A stretch of DNA of 64,000 nucleotides from Massilia sp. TS11. GTDB lineage: Bacteria; Pseudomonadota; Gammaproteobacteria; Burkholderiales; Burkholderiaceae_D. The DNA is taken from NCBI RefSeq assembly GCF_022012445.1, contig NZ_JAKLTS010000001.1, positions 434,001-498,000 of the forward strand, given 5' to 3'. Shown here in pieces: positions 18,957 to 32,109 of the stretch (its first letter is position 1; each line of letters begins with the position of its first letter). The translations under genes and the position numbers were made by a program. Under the pieces are notes generated by a model that worked only from the letters and a program-made list of their open reading frames with translations, did no database searches and was not told the origin of the DNA.

Positions 18957-19982
18957 ATGAGTGCAGAGTGGGCAGAACGCGGGCCGGATGGGGCCGGTCC
19001 CGGTGCATTGCTGGCAGCACAGCGTGAGTCTCTGGGCTGGAGCGTGGAGCAGGTGGCCGAGCAGCTGAAGCTGCAGCCGCGCCAGGTGCTGGCGATCGAG
19101 GCGGGCGATATGGCCGCCTTGCCGCCGCTGGCCGTGGTGCGCGGCTTCGTGCGCGCCTACGCCAAGGTCGTGCGCCTCGATCCGGCGCCGCTGGTGGCGA
19201 TGCTGGCCGCGGACACCGGCCCGACCGAGGCCGGCGCCGCCGTGCGGCGTGAAACCCTGGCCTCGTATTCGGACGCCAAACCGACGCACGGCAAGCGTAC
19301 CGGCATGCCGGTCAGCGCGATCGTCGCCGCCGTGGTGGCGATCGGCGCCGTGGTGGCCGCCTACCAGTTCGATCTGCTGCCCAGCAATAGCCACAAGGAC
19401 GCGGCCAGCGCGCCCGCGCCGGCTCCGGTGGTGCTGACGCCGCCCGCCCCGGCCCCGGCCCCGGCGCCCGTGCCCGATCCGAATGCGGCCGCGCCCGCGC
19501 CGGCCGAGGCCGGTGCCGCCGCCGCCAGTGTGCCGGCCGCGCCCGACCCGGCCGCCGCCGCGCCAAATGGCATCGGCCTGAAACCGACCCAGGCCAGCGT
19601 GGCCGCGGCGAATGCCGCCCCGGCCGCCCTCAAGCCGCCGAGCCTGGCCGCCTCCGTGGCCGCCCCTGCGGCGCCGGCAGCGACGCCGGTCCAGGCCCAG
19701 GCGACCCCGCCCGCGGCCCAGCCGGCCGCCCCCAAGGCCGGCGCCAACACCCTGGTGATCAAGGTGCGCGAGGAGTCCTGGGTCCAGATTAATCCGGCCA
19801 GCGGCGGCGCCGCCTGGATCAAGCGCCTGGTCAAGCCGGGCGCGACCGAAACTTTCGAGATCACCGAGCCCGTGGCCCTGGTGGTCGGCAATCCGGATGG
19901 CGTCGACGCCAGCCTGCGCGGCGCCGCCCTGGCCCTGCCCAAGGTCCCGAACAAGTCGTTTGCGCGCGTGAGCATCAAGTAA
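18957..19982 (+). CDS. rodZ: RodZ-like cytoskeletal helix-turn-helix membrane protein
   Basis: It probably links MreB to the cell-wall elongation machinery. The 341 residues contain an N-terminal HTH_25 domain ([23 protein letters not shown]...[24 protein letters not shown]), one membrane helix near residues 122-138 ([16 protein letters not shown]) and a long Ala/Pro-rich periplasmic linker (about 145-260). A DUF4115 domain follows ([12 protein letters not shown]...). The stop codon overlaps the ispG ATG. RodZ copies often precede ispG in this group. Confidence 0.9.
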   Translation: MSAEWAERGPDGAGPGALLAAQRESLGWSVEQVAEQLKLQPRQVLAIEAGDMAALPPLAVVRGFVRAYAKVVRLDPAPLVAMLAADTGPTEAGAAVRRETLASYSDAKPTHGKRTGMPVSAIVAAVVAIGAVVAAYQFDLLPSNSHKDAASAPAPAPVVLTPPAPAPAPAPVPDPNAAAPAPAEAGAAAASVPAAPDPAAAAPNGIGLKPTQASVAAANAAPAALKPPSLAASVAAPAAPAATPVQAQATPPAAQPAAPKAGANTLVIKVREESWVQINPASGGAAWIKRLVKPGATETFEITEPVALVVGNPDGVDASLRGAALALPKVPNKSFARVSIK

Positions 19983-21238
19983 TGTCTGAACTGAATCCGA
20001 TTCCCAGCGGGCCGGCGGCCCCGCGCCTGACGCGCCAGGTGCGCGTCGTGCACGGTGCGCGCGTGGTCACCATCGGCGGCGACGCGCCCGTGCGCGTGCA
20101 GTCGATGACCAATACCGATACGGCCGATGCGCTCGGCACCGCCATCCAGGTCAAGGAGCTGGCGCGCGCCGGCTCCGAGCTGGTGCGCATCACCGTGAAC
20201 AATCCGGAAGCGGCCAAGGCCGTGCCGTATATCCGCGAGCAGCTCGACCGCATGGAGATCGACGTGCCGCTGGTGGGCGACTTCCACTACAACGGCCACA
20301 CCCTGCTGCGCGAGTATCCGGACTGCGCCAAGGCCCTGTCGAAATACCGTATCAATCCGGGCAATGTGGGGCAGGGCGCCAAGCGCGACACCCAGTTCGC
20401 CCAGATGATCGAGGTGGCGGCCCAGTACGACAAGCCGGTGCGCATCGGTGTCAACTGGGGCAGCCTCGACCAGTCGCTGCTGGCGCGCATCATGGACGAG
20501 AACGCCCAGCGCGCCCAGCCCTGGTCGGCCCAGTCGGTCATGTACGAAGCCCTGATCACCTCGGCCCTGGAAAGCGCGGCCAAGGCCGAAGAGCTGGGCC
20601 TGGCCGGCGACAAGATCATCCTCTCGTGCAAAGTTTCGGGCGTGCAGGACCTGATCGCCGTCTACCGCGAACTGGCACGCCGCTGCGACTATCCGCTGCA
20701 CCTGGGCCTGACCGAGGCCGGCATGGGCAGCAAGGGCATCGTCGCCTCGACGGCCGCGATCGGCATCCTGCTGCAGGAGGGCATCGGCTCAACCATCCGC
20801 GTGTCGCTCACGCCCGAGCCGGGCGGCGACCGCACCAAGGAAGTCGTGGTGGCCCAGGAAATCCTGCAGACCATGGGCCTGCGCAAATTCACCCCGATGG
20901 TGATTGCCTGCCCGGGCTGCGGCCGCACCACCTCGACCGTGTTCCAGGAACTGGCCGACGATATCCAGAGCTTCCTGCGCGAGCAGATGCCCGAGTGGAA
21001 AAAACGCTATCCGGGCGTGGAGGCGATGAATGTGGCCGTGATGGGCTGCATCGTCAATGGCCCGGGTGAATCGAAACATGCGCACATCGGCATCAGTCTG
21101 CCGGGCACGGGCGAGTCCCCGGCGGCCCCGGTGTTCGTCGATGGCGTGAAGAAGGCCACCTTGCGCGGCGACAGCATCGTCGCCGACTTCAAAGCCATCG
21201 TGCTTGATTACGTAGAAACCAATTATGGCAAGCGATAA
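19982..21238 (+). CDS. ispG: 4-hydroxy-3-methylbut-2-enyl diphosphate synthase (flavodoxin)
   Basis: It catalyses the penultimate step of the MEP isoprenoid pathway with a 4Fe-4S cluster. It has 418 residues. The TIM-barrel N-terminus has [14 protein letters not shown], and the cluster cysteines lie in ACPGCGRTT and [11 protein letters not shown] short insertion relative to E. coli IspG matches the betaproteobacterial form. Its end overlaps the hisS start by 14 bases. Confidence 0.97.
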   Translation: MSELNPIPSGPAAPRLTRQVRVVHGARVVTIGGDAPVRVQSMTNTDTADALGTAIQVKELARAGSELVRITVNNPEAAKAVPYIREQLDRMEIDVPLVGDFHYNGHTLLREYPDCAKALSKYRINPGNVGQGAKRDTQFAQMIEVAAQYDKPVRIGVNWGSLDQSLLARIMDENAQRAQPWSAQSVMYEALITSALESAAKAEELGLAGDKIILSCKVSGVQDLIAVYRELARRCDYPLHLGLTEAGMGSKGIVASTAAIGILLQEGIGSTIRVSLTPEPGGDRTKEVVVAQEILQTMGLRKFTPMVIACPGCGRTTSTVFQELADDIQSFLREQMPEWKKRYPGVEAMNVAVMGCIVNGPGESKHAHIGISLPGTGESPAAPVFVDGVKKATLRGDSIVADFKAIVLDYVETNYGKR

Positions 21239-22559
21239 GAAAGAAAAACTCTCTGGCATCAAGGGCATGAACGATGTGCTGCCCCAGGATGCCGCGCTGT
21301 GGGAACTGTTTGAAAACACGGCCCAGTCGGTCGTGCAAAGCTACGGCTTCCAGCAGATCCGCACCCCGATCGTGGAAAACACGGCCCTGTTCGCGCGCGC
21401 CATCGGCGCCGTCACCGACATCGTCGAGAAGGAGATGTATTCGTTCACCGATTCGATGAACGGCGACGCGCTGACCCTGCGTCCGGAAGGCACAGCCGGC
21501 GTCGTGCGTTCGGTCATCGAACACAATCTGGCCTACGAGGGCCCGAAGCGCCTGTGGTACAAGGGCCCGATGTTCCGCCACGAACGGCCGCAGCGCGGGC
21601 GCTACCGCCAATTCCACCAGTTCGGCTGCGAGGCGATCGGCTTCACCGGCCCCGATATCGACGCTGAAATCATCCTCATGTGCCGCCGCCTGTGGGACGA
21701 CCTGGGCCTGGACAATATCCGCCTGGAGATCAACTCGATCGGCGACGCCAGCGAACGGGCCGCCCACCGCGCCGAGCTGATCAAGTATTTCGAAGCCCAC
21801 GCCGAGCAGCTCGACGAGGACGCCAAGCGCCGCCTGCACAGCAATCCGCTGCGCATCCTCGACACCAAGAATCCGGCCATGCAGGAGCTGGTCAATGGCG
21901 CGCCCAAGCTGCTCGACTTCCTCGGCGCGGAATCGCTGGCCCACTTCCAGGGCGTGCAGGACATCCTGAACCGCAGCAATGTGCAGTTCACGATCAACCC
22001 GCGCCTGGTGCGCGGCCTCGACTACTACAACCGCACCGTGTTCGAATGGATCACCGAGGAACTCGGCGCCCAGGGCACGGTCTGCGCCGGCGGCCGCTAT
22101 GACCCGCTGATCGAGTCCTTCGGCGGCAAGCCGACCCCGGGCGTCGGTTTCGCCATGGGCATCGAGCGCCTGATCGAACTGATGAAGGTGGCCGGCGAGC
22201 CGGCCCTGCCGAGCCAGTGCGACGTCTACATGGTGCACCAGGGCAGCGAGGCCCAGACCCAGGCCTTCATCCTGGCCGAACGCATCCGTGATGCCGGCCT
22301 CGACGTTGTGCTACATTGCGCCACGCCGGGCGGCGCCGGTTCCTTCAAGTCGCAGATGAAGAAGGCCGATGCCAGCGGCGCCGCCTTCGCCGTCATCCTC
22401 GGCGAGGACGAAATCAAGAACGGTACGGCCGTCGTCAAGCCGCTGCGCGACCGCGAGGCGCAGCAGGTGGCGGTGGCCTTCGATGATGTGGTTGAGCATG
22501 TGGTCGACGACATCGTCGGCAACGACCACGATCACGACCACGTCCACTACCACCATTAA
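21225..22559 (+). CDS. hisS: Histidyl-tRNA synthetase
   Basis: A class II aminoacyl-tRNA synthetase of 444 residues. Motif 2 appears as [25 protein letters not shown] and the histidine-specific loops as [15 protein letters not shown] and CAGGRYD. Motif 3 is [11 protein letters not shown], and a C-terminal anticodon-binding domain is present. Unusually, the protein ends in an Asp/His-rich tail ([12 protein letters not shown]) that is not part of the catalytic fold. The start overlaps ispG. Confidence 0.97.
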   Translation: MASDKKEKLSGIKGMNDVLPQDAALWELFENTAQSVVQSYGFQQIRTPIVENTALFARAIGAVTDIVEKEMYSFTDSMNGDALTLRPEGTAGVVRSVIEHNLAYEGPKRLWYKGPMFRHERPQRGRYRQFHQFGCEAIGFTGPDIDAEIILMCRRLWDDLGLDNIRLEINSIGDASERAAHRAELIKYFEAHAEQLDEDAKRRLHSNPLRILDTKNPAMQELVNGAPKLLDFLGAESLAHFQGVQDILNRSNVQFTINPRLVRGLDYYNRTVFEWITEELGAQGTVCAGGRYDPLIESFGGKPTPGVGFAMGIERLIELMKVAGEPALPSQCDVYMVHQGSEAQTQAFILAERIRDAGLDVVLHCATPGGAGSFKSQMKKADASGAAFAVILGEDEIKNGTAVVKPLRDREAQQVAVAFDDVVEHVVDDIVGNDHDHDHVHYHH

Positions 22560-22580
22560 TTCCCCACGGAGACAGCTTCA

Positions 22581-23210
22581 ATGGCTTACGATCTCGAAGA
22601 ACAAGAGCAACTAGCGCAATTCAAGGCCTTCTGGGGCCAGTACGGCAACCTGATCACCTGGATCGCCATCATCGGCATGGCCTCGTATGCCGGCTACAAC
22701 TTCTGGAACTACCACCAGCGCAGCCAGGCGGCCCAGGCTTCCGACCTCTACTACCAGGCCACCCAGGCCGTGGAGAAGAAGGACAATGCCCAGCTTCAGC
22801 GCATCGCCGGCGACGTCGAAAACAAATACGCGCGCACCATCTACGCCGGCATGACGGCCATGGCCGCCGCCAAGGCCGCCTTCGAAGCGAATGATCTGAA
22901 GACCGCCAAGGCCCAGCTGCAATGGGTGATCGACAACGGCAACGACGAGTACAAGGCGATCGCCAAGCTGCGTCTGTCGGGCGTGCTGCTCGACGAGAAA
23001 GCCTATGACGCCGGCCTGCAACTGCTGGCCGGCGAATTCCCGGCCGCGTTCAAGGCCCAGGTGGCCGAGCGCAAGGGCGACATCCTGGCCGCCCAGGACA
23101 AGGCCGCCGACGCCAAGGGCGCCTACAAGGCCGCGCTCGACGCGATGGACAAGACGGCGCCCGGCCGCCAGCTCGTGCAGATCAAGCTCGACGCCCTCGG
23201 CGGCGCGTAA
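22581..23210 (+). CDS. yfgM: YfgM-family TPR membrane protein (SecYEG ancillary subunit)
   Basis: A 209-residue single-pass inner-membrane protein. A short cytosolic N-terminus (LEEQEQLAQFKAFWGQYG) leads into a helix (LITWIAIIGMASYAGYNFW, about residues 24-42), followed by a periplasmic TPR-like domain. Relatives bind SecYEG with PpiD and pass on exported proteins. The position between hisS and bamB matches E. coli yfgM (hisS-yfgM-bamB-der), which supports the call more than sequence motifs do. Confidence 0.9.
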   Translation: MAYDLEEQEQLAQFKAFWGQYGNLITWIAIIGMASYAGYNFWNYHQRSQAAQASDLYYQATQAVEKKDNAQLQRIAGDVENKYARTIYAGMTAMAAAKAAFEANDLKTAKAQLQWVIDNGNDEYKAIAKLRLSGVLLDEKAYDAGLQLLAGEFPAAFKAQVAERKGDILAAQDKAADAKGAYKAALDAMDKTAPGRQLVQIKLDALGGA

Positions 23211-23270
23211 TGCCTGGCCCCGCGCCCCTGGCGGCGCGGGAAACCGCAACAGATAAAGGTTGTCCGACAC

Positions 23271-24425
23271 ATGCGATTCACCCCCCATCTTCTCGCCGCC
23301 GCCGCGCTGGCCCTGCTGTCCGGCTGCTCGACCCTGAGCTCGCTGAACCCGTTCTCGTCCGCACCCAAGGGCCCGCAGCCGGCCGCCCTGGTCGAGATCA
23401 AGCCCAGCCTGTCGGTGCGCACGGCCTGGACCTATGCGATCGGCAAGTCCGAGCTGTATGACTTCACGCCGACCGTCTACAACGGCAGTGTGCTGGTCGG
23501 CGCCGCCGACGGTGCGCTGGCGCGCCTGAATCTGGCCGACGGCAAGCCGCTGTGGAAGACCCGCATCGAGGGCGGCCTGAGCTCGGCCGCGGCGACCGAC
23601 GGCAGCGTGATCGCGGTCGGCCTGCCCAAGGGCCAGCTGCAGGTGCTCGACATGGAAGGCAAGCCGCTGTGGAAAGCCCAGCTCTCTTCCGAGGTGCTGA
23701 GCGCGCCCGTGGTCGAACAGGGCATGGTGATCGTGCGCAGCCTCGATAACCGCATCGCCGGCTTCGACGTCAAAACCGGCGAGCGCAAATGGCTGGTGCA
23801 GCGGCCGATTCCGCCGCTGACCCTGCGCAATGCGCCGGGCATGGTGGTCAATGGCAAGGAAGTGATCGTCGCCCAGCCGGGCGGCAAGATGAGTGCGCTC
23901 TTGATCGCCACCGGCGGTCCGCGCTGGGAAGCCAATGTCGGTGAGGCCAAGGGCGCCACCGAACTCGACCGCGTGACCGATGTCGGCGGCCGTCCGGTCG
24001 TGGTCGAGCGCGATGTCTGCGCCGCCACCTACCAGGGCCGCGTGGCCTGCTTCGACACCGGCACCGGTGTCTCGCGCTGGAGCAAGGAGCTGTCGTCCGA
24101 AGTGGGCGTGGCGGCCGACCAGCGCTTCGTCTTCGCGGCCGACGACAAGGGCGCCGTGGTCGCCTATTTCCGCGACTCGGGCGCCAGCGCCTGGAAGACC
24201 GATAAACTGGCTTATCGCCGCCTGTCGGCCCCGGCCTCGATCGGCCGTGCCGTCGCCGTCGGCGATTACCAGGGCTATGTGCATTTCCTCGCGCGTGAAG
24301 AGGGCAACCTGCTGGCGCGCGAAAAAACCGACGGCAGCCCGGTGGTCGGCACCCCGGTCGTGGCCGGCTCGACCCTGATCGTCCAAACCCAGAATGGAAC
24401 CGTGAGCGCCATCACGGTCGAATAA
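23271..24425 (+). CDS. bamB: Outer-membrane assembly lipoprotein BamB
   Basis: The beta-propeller lipoprotein of the BAM complex that helps insert outer-membrane proteins. It has 384 residues, with a lipobox LALLSGCS followed by repeated PQQ-type blades (for example [40 protein letters not shown] and [19 protein letters not shown]). It lies between yfgM and der, as expected. Confidence 0.95.
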   Translation: MRFTPHLLAAAALALLSGCSTLSSLNPFSSAPKGPQPAALVEIKPSLSVRTAWTYAIGKSELYDFTPTVYNGSVLVGAADGALARLNLADGKPLWKTRIEGGLSSAAATDGSVIAVGLPKGQLQVLDMEGKPLWKAQLSSEVLSAPVVEQGMVIVRSLDNRIAGFDVKTGERKWLVQRPIPPLTLRNAPGMVVNGKEVIVAQPGGKMSALLIATGGPRWEANVGEAKGATELDRVTDVGGRPVVVERDVCAATYQGRVACFDTGTGVSRWSKELSSEVGVAADQRFVFAADDKGAVVAYFRDSGASAWKTDKLAYRRLSAPASIGRAVAVGDYQGYVHFLAREEGNLLAREKTDGSPVVGTPVVAGSTLIVQTQNGTVSAITVE

Positions 24426-24432
24426 GAAGAAT

Positions 24433-25776
24433 ATGAAACCCGTTATTGCACTCGTAGGCCGCCCGAATGTCGGCAAGTCGACCCTGTTCAACCGCCTGAC
24501 CCGCTCGCGTGACGCGCTGGTGGCGGACCTGCCGGGCCTGACGCGCGACCGCCACTACGGCGAGGGCCGGGTCGGCGAGCGCCCCTTCCTCGTGATCGAC
24601 ACCGGCGGTTTCGAGCCGGTCGCCAAGGATGGCATCCTGCACGAGATGGCCAAGCAGACCAAGCAGGCCGTGGCCGAAGCCGACGTCGTCGTCTTCATCG
24701 TCGACGGCCGCCAGGGCCTGACCCCGCACGACAAGACGATCACCGACTTCCTGCGCAAGTCGGGCCGTAAGGTGATGCTGGTGGTGAACAAGGCCGAAGG
24801 CATGAAGTACACCAGCGTGACGGCCGACTTCTACGAGCTCGGCCTCGGCGACCCGTATGTGATCTCGGCCGCCCACGGCGACGGCGTGCACGACCTGGTC
24901 AACGAGGCGCTCGACCTGGCCGAAGCCAGCCGCCCGGCCGACGAAGAGGAACTGCTGCCCGAATCGGCCGGCGTCAAGATTGCCATCGTCGGCCGTCCGA
25001 ATGTCGGCAAGTCGACGCTCGTCAATACCCTGATCGGCGAAGAGCGCGTGATCGCCTTCGACATGCCGGGCACGACGCGCGACGCCATCGAGATTCCGTT
25101 CGAGCGCGAAGGCAAGCCTTACACCCTGATCGACACGGCCGGTATCCGCCGGCGCGGCAAGGTGTTCGAGGCGATCGAGAAGTTCTCAGTCGTCAAGACG
25201 CTGAAATCGATCTCGGACGCCAATGTCGTGCTGCTGCTGCTCGACGCCCGTCAGGACGTGTCCGAGCAGGACGCCCACATCGCCGGCTTCATCCTCGAAT
25301 CGGGGCGCGCCCTGGTGGTGGCCGTCAACAAGTGGGACGGTCTGCAGTCGCACCAGCGCGACCAGGTCAAGATGGACCTCGACCGCAAGCTCGACTTCCT
25401 CGGCTTTGCCAAGACCCATTTCATTTCGGCCCTGAAGGGCACCGGCATCGGCCCCCTGATGAAGTCGATCGACAGCGCCTATGCGGCCGCCACCGCCAAG
25501 CTGTCGACCCCGCGCCTGACGCGCGCGCTCGAGCTGGCGATCGAGAAGCAGGAGCCGAAGCGCAAGGGCTCGGTGCGGCCGAAGCTGCGCTATGCCCACC
25601 AGGGCGGCATGAACCCGCCCGTCATCGTTATCCACGGCAATGCGGTCGAGGCCATTACCGAGCCCTACAAGCGCTACCTCGAGAAGCATTTCCGCGACAC
25701 GTTCAAACTGGTGGGGACACCGCTGCGCATTGAATTGCGTTCCGGCAAGAACCCCTTCGATAAGTCGCGCGCCTGA
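24433..25776 (+). CDS. der: Ribosome-assembly GTPase Der (EngA)
   Basis: A double-GTPase needed for 50S maturation, 447 residues. Two G domains are visible. The first has [14 protein letters not shown] and DTGGFEP with the NKAEG specificity motif. The second has [24 protein letters not shown] and NKWDG. A C-terminal KH-like domain follows ([24 protein letters not shown]). The start is eight bases after bamB. Confidence 0.97.
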   Translation: MKPVIALVGRPNVGKSTLFNRLTRSRDALVADLPGLTRDRHYGEGRVGERPFLVIDTGGFEPVAKDGILHEMAKQTKQAVAEADVVVFIVDGRQGLTPHDKTITDFLRKSGRKVMLVVNKAEGMKYTSVTADFYELGLGDPYVISAAHGDGVHDLVNEALDLAEASRPADEEELLPESAGVKIAIVGRPNVGKSTLVNTLIGEERVIAFDMPGTTRDAIEIPFEREGKPYTLIDTAGIRRRGKVFEAIEKFSVVKTLKSISDANVVLLLLDARQDVSEQDAHIAGFILESGRALVVAVNKWDGLQSHQRDQVKMDLDRKLDFLGFAKTHFISALKGTGIGPLMKSIDSAYAAATAKLSTPRLTRALELAIEKQEPKRKGSVRPKLRYAHQGGMNPPVIVIHGNAVEAITEPYKRYLEKHFRDTFKLVGTPLRIELRSGKNPFDKSRA

Positions 25777-25924
25777 TCAGGACATCCCCTGCAAGGGATC
25801 GCAAAACAGGTTACAGTAGCTTCGGAACGCCATCGCGATCTTTTGCAGTGAATTGGCGCGGAGGGGACTTGAATTCCGTCAGGTCGTCTCCAATTTCTAA
25901 AATACAACAACACACGGAGCTGTT

Positions 25925-26161
25925 ATGAGCAATAAAGGGCAACTGTTACAAGACCCATTCCTCAACGCCTTGCGCAAAGAGCATGTGCCGGTCTCGATCT
26001 ATCTGGTCAACGGCATCAAGCTGCAAGGTCATATCGAATCTTTCGATCAATACGTTGTGCTGCTGCGCAATACCGTCACCCAGATGGTGTACAAGCACGC
26101 GATCTCGACCGTCGTGCCGGCCCGCGCCGTCAACCTCAATCTTGATTCCGACGCCGAGTAA
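25925..26161 (+). CDS. hfq: RNA chaperone Hfq
   Basis: The Sm-like hexameric chaperone that pairs small RNAs with mRNAs. It has 78 residues, with Sm1 ([35 protein letters not shown]) and Sm2 ([12 protein letters not shown]) intact. The C-terminal tail is short (about 12 residues), as in other Burkholderiales. GGAG lies five bases before the ATG. A 148-base leader separates it from der, enough for its own promoter, though I could not identify a convincing -35/-10 pair. Confidence 0.97.
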   Translation: MSNKGQLLQDPFLNALRKEHVPVSIYLVNGIKLQGHIESFDQYVVLLRNTVTQMVYKHAISTVVPARAVNLNLDSDAE

Positions 26162-26206
26162 GGGCGCCGGATCGTCCCTGCGCCAATCACCGGAATTGTT
26201 GTCGTC

Positions 26207-27355
26207 ATGCGTGCAGCACTAGTCGGCGTCGATTTCGGTGACGGCGATTTCGCGGCCAGCCTCGAGGAACTCGCGCTGCTGGCCCGATCCGCCGGGGCGG
26301 AACCGATCACCACCATCACCGGCCGCCGCGGCAGTCCCGATGCGGCCCTGTTCGTTGGTTCCGGCAAGGCCGAGGAAATCGGCCACGCCGTGAGCGACCA
26401 CCAGCTCGAGCTGGTCATCTTCAACCACGCCCTCTCGCCCGCCCAGCAGCGCAATCTTGAGAAAGTGCTCAAGGTGCGCGTGCTCGACCGTACCAGTCTG
26501 ATCCTCGACATCTTCGCCCAGCGCGCCCAGAGCCACGAGGGCAAGCTGCAGGTCGAACTGGCCCAGCTCCAGCACCTGGCCACGCGCCTGGTGCGCGGCT
26601 GGACCCACCTGGAACGGCAGAAGGGCGGTATCGGCCTGCGCGGTCCGGGCGAAACCCAGCTCGAAACCGACCGCCGCCTGATCGGCGAGCGCGTCAAGAT
26701 GCTGCGCGCCCGTCTCGACAAGCTGCGCAAGCAGCACGCGACCCAGCGCCGCGCGCGCGGGCGCAGCCACACGTTTTCCGTTTCCCTGGTCGGCTACACG
26801 AATGCCGGCAAGTCGACCCTGTTCAACAGCATGACCAAGGCCGGCGTGTACGCGGCCAACCAGCTGTTCGCCACGCTCGACACGACCTCGCGCCGCATCT
26901 ATCTGGGCGAGGAGGTCGGCAATGTGGTCATTTCCGACACGGTCGGCTTCGTGCGCGAGCTGCCGCACCAGCTGGTGGCCGCCTTCCGCGCCACGCTCGA
27001 GGAAACCATCCACGCCGACCTGCTGCTGCATGTGGTCGACGCGGCCAGCCCGGTGCGCATGGAGCAGATCGCCGCCGTCAACGGCGTGCTGGCCGACATC
27101 GGCGCCGACCATATTCCCCAGATCCTGGTCTGGAACAAGATCGACATGGCCGAGCTTGCGCCCGCGCTCGAACGCGGCGAAGACGGCGGCGTTGCGCGCG
27201 TCTTCATCAGCGCCCAGAAAGGGCAGGGCCTGGACCTGCTGCGCGCTGCCATCGTCGAGGCCGCCCAGGCGCACCGAAAAGCTGCCAGGGGCGGCGACGA
27301 TCGCTTAGAATTGCCCGACACTGAAACCGACCTCTCCCATCACGGAGCCCACTGA
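26207..27355 (+). CDS. hflX: GTPase HflX
   Basis: A ribosome-splitting, stress-linked GTPase of 382 residues. The N-terminal HflX domain contains ERQKGGIGLRGPGETQLETDRR. The G domain has GYTNAGKSTLFN (G1), DTVGFVRELPHQLVAAF (G3) and NKID (G4). It lies between hfq and hflK, as in E. coli, and ends four bases before hflK. Confidence 0.96.
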   Translation: MRAALVGVDFGDGDFAASLEELALLARSAGAEPITTITGRRGSPDAALFVGSGKAEEIGHAVSDHQLELVIFNHALSPAQQRNLEKVLKVRVLDRTSLILDIFAQRAQSHEGKLQVELAQLQHLATRLVRGWTHLERQKGGIGLRGPGETQLETDRRLIGERVKMLRARLDKLRKQHATQRRARGRSHTFSVSLVGYTNAGKSTLFNSMTKAGVYAANQLFATLDTTSRRIYLGEEVGNVVISDTVGFVRELPHQLVAAFRATLEETIHADLLLHVVDAASPVRMEQIAAVNGVLADIGADHIPQILVWNKIDMAELAPALERGEDGGVARVFISAQKGQGLDLLRAAIVEAAQAHRKAARGGDDRLELPDTETDLSHHGAH

Positions 27356-27359
27356 AGCC

Positions 27360-28577
27360 ATGCTTGCCAACCTCCTCAAGCGCCTGCGCCGGCCCGGCCA
27401 TGTCGCCGCCCAGGACAATGGTCCGCCCGACCTGGAACAATTGTGGCGCGACTTTAATGCGCGCCTGAACCGCCTGTTCGGCGGCCGCCCGCAGCCGCCG
27501 GGCCAGCCCACGCCCGGCTTCCAGCCCGGGCGCGGCGCCGGCACCGCGATTGTCAGCGTGGTCGGCGGCGCCATCGTGCTGATCTGGCTGGCCTCGGGCG
27601 CCTTCATCGTGCAGGAAGGCCAGGTCGGCGTGATCACCACCTTCGGCAAGTTCAGCCACACCGCCAGCCCCGGCTTCAACTGGCGCTGGCCGTATCCGTT
27701 CCAGCATGACGAAACGGTCAATGTGTCGCAGGTGCGCACGGTGGAAATCGGCTACCGCGGCCCGAGCAAGGCGCGCATGGCGCGCGAATCGCTGATGCTG
27801 ACCGACGACGAAAACATCGTCGACCTGCAGTTCGCCGTGCAGTACAAGGTGAAGGACGCCAAGGACTGGTTGTTCAATAACCGTGACGTGGCCGAGGAGA
27901 CCATGCGCCAGGTGGCCGAGACGGCCGCGCGCGAAGTGGTAGGCCGCAACAAGATGGACGTGATCCTGTATGAAAACCGCGAGCGCGTGTCCTTCGACGT
28001 GCAGCAGCTGATGCAGCACATCCTCGACCGTTACAAGGCCGGCGTGCTGGTCACCAATGTGACGATGCAAAACGTGCAGCCGCCCGAGCAGGTGCAGGGC
28101 GCTTTTGACGACGCCGTCAAGGCCTACCAGGACCGCGAGCGGCGCAAGAACGAAGGCCAGGCTTACGAGCAGACCGTGGTGCCGGCCGCCAAGGGCGACG
28201 CCATCCGCCTGATCAAGGAAGCCGAAGCCTACCGCGCCACCATCGTCGGCAATGCCGCGGGCGACGTGGCCCGGTTCAACCAGGTGCTGGCCGAGTACCA
28301 GAAAGCGCCGGGCGTCACGCGCGACCGCATGTATCTGGAAACCATGCAGAAAATCTTCAGCAGCACCAGCAAGGTGCTGATCGACTCCAAGGCCAATAGC
28401 AGCATGCTGTATCTGCCGCTCGACAAGATCATCGCCCAGAGCGGCGAGAAAGCCAGCGGCGCGGCCGCCGCCACGCCGGCCCCGGCGACTGCCGAGCCGC
28501 TGCCGACCATCGACTCGGTGCGCGTGCGCGAGCCGGGCCGCAGCCGCGACAATCTGCGTGAACGGGAGGCCCGCTGA
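27360..28577 (+). CDS. hflK: FtsH protease modulator HflK
   Basis: A 405-residue SPFH/prohibitin-family inner-membrane protein that assembles with HflC around FtsH. A Gly/Pro-rich cytosolic N-terminus precedes one membrane helix (AIVSVVGGAIVLIWLASGAFIV, about residues 62-83). The SPFH domain (VQEGQVGVITTFGKFSHTASPGFNWRWPYPF) and a coiled coil follow. It is translationally coupled to hflC: the stop shares a base with the next ATG. Confidence 0.96.
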   Translation: MLANLLKRLRRPGHVAAQDNGPPDLEQLWRDFNARLNRLFGGRPQPPGQPTPGFQPGRGAGTAIVSVVGGAIVLIWLASGAFIVQEGQVGVITTFGKFSHTASPGFNWRWPYPFQHDETVNVSQVRTVEIGYRGPSKARMARESLMLTDDENIVDLQFAVQYKVKDAKDWLFNNRDVAEETMRQVAETAAREVVGRNKMDVILYENRERVSFDVQQLMQHILDRYKAGVLVTNVTMQNVQPPEQVQGAFDDAVKAYQDRERRKNEGQAYEQTVVPAAKGDAIRLIKEAEAYRATIVGNAAGDVARFNQVLAEYQKAPGVTRDRMYLETMQKIFSSTSKVLIDSKANSSMLYLPLDKIIAQSGEKASGAAAATPAPATAEPLPTIDSVRVREPGRSRDNLREREAR

Positions 28578-29452
28578 TGAACCGTATTGCCAGCCTCGTG
28601 GTCAGTATTTTCCTGGCCCTGCTGCTGCTGTCTTCGACCATGTTCGTGGTCGACCAGCGCCAGTACGCGATCGTGTTCGCGCTCGGCGAAGTCAAGGAAG
28701 TGATCAGCACGCCTGGTCTGCACTTCAAGCTGCCGCCGCCGTTTCAGAACGTGCTGACCCTGGACAAGCGCGTGCTCACCATCGACACCCAGGACGCCGA
28801 CCGTTTCATCACGGCCGAGAAGAAGAACCTGCAGATCGACTCCTACGTGAAATGGCGCATCGTCGAGCCGCGCACCTATTTCGTCAGCTTCGGCGGTGAC
28901 GAGAGCCGCGCGCGCGACCGCATGCTGCAGATCGTCAAGGCCGCGCTGAACGACGAGATCAACAAGCGCACCGTGCACGACGTGATTTCGGGCGAGCGCG
29001 GCAAGGTGATGGAAGCGATCCGCACCAAGATGGTGGGCGAGGCCAAGCAGATCGGCGTCGAGATTGTCGATGTGCGCCTCAAGCGCGTCGACTACGTCGA
29101 GCAGATCAACAACTCCGTGTACGAGCGCATGAAGGCCGAGCGTACGCGCGTGGCCAACGAGACGCGCTCGACCGGCAATGCCGAGTTTGAGCAGATCCGC
29201 GCCGATGCCGACAAACAGCGTGCCGAAATCCTGGCCGAGGCCTACAAGGAAGCCGGCCGCATCCAGGGTGAGGGCGATGCCAAGGCGGCGCAGATCTATT
29301 CCCAGGCGTTCGGCAAGAACCCCGAGTTCTACAAGTTCTACCGCTCGCTGGAAGCGTACAAGGCCAGCTTCAAGAACCACAGCGACGTGATGGTGGTTGA
29401 CCCCAACAGCGAGTTCTTCAAGTACTTCCGCAGCCCCAGCAGCGGCAAATAA
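28577..29452 (+). CDS. hflC: FtsH protease modulator HflC
   Basis: A 291-residue partner of HflK. It has an N-terminal signal-anchor (SLVVSIFLALLLLSSTMFVV), an SPFH domain (VDQRQYAIVFALGEVKEVISTPGLHFKLP) and a C-terminal coiled coil ending in a FYKFYRSLEAYKASFKN segment. The stop is followed nine bases later by a very long perfect palindrome, which probably ends the hfq-hflX-hflK-hflC transcript or attenuates readthrough into hisZ. Confidence 0.96.
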   Translation: MNRIASLVVSIFLALLLLSSTMFVVDQRQYAIVFALGEVKEVISTPGLHFKLPPPFQNVLTLDKRVLTIDTQDADRFITAEKKNLQIDSYVKWRIVEPRTYFVSFGGDESRARDRMLQIVKAALNDEINKRTVHDVISGERGKVMEAIRTKMVGEAKQIGVEIVDVRLKRVDYVEQINNSVYERMKAERTRVANETRSTGNAEFEQIRADADKQRAEILAEAYKEAGRIQGEGDAKAAQIYSQAFGKNPEFYKFYRSLEAYKASFKNHSDVMVVDPNSEFFKYFRSPSSGK

Positions 29453-29461
29453 GTTTTACTG

Positions 29462-29550
29462 AACGGTGTCAGGTCCGGCAATCGGACATCGGGGAACTTT
29501 CCGCGTCGCGGAAAGTTCCCCGATGTCCGATTGCCGGACCTGACACCGTT
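29462..29550. repeat. Perfect 44-bp-arm inverted repeat
   Basis: Positions 29462-29505 and 29507-29550 are exact reverse complements around a single T at 29506, with no mismatch. Sub-motifs GTGTCAGGTCC and GGACCTGACAC lie at the outer ends. It occupies most of the hflC-hisZ gap. As RNA it would form a hairpin of about 40 bp; as DNA, a cruciform. It is distinct from the GGGGTCAGACCCC family. Confidence 0.95.
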
Positions 29551-29621
29551 TGGCAACTTTTGTTGTTCGGGAGCTTTTCGGGTAAAATTGTCGATTCCGC
29601 GTTCCTTTTATTTCCGCTCCC

Positions 29622-32086
<2,465 letters not shown>

Positions 32087-32109
32087 TCCACACGAGAGGA
32101 GAAAAACAC

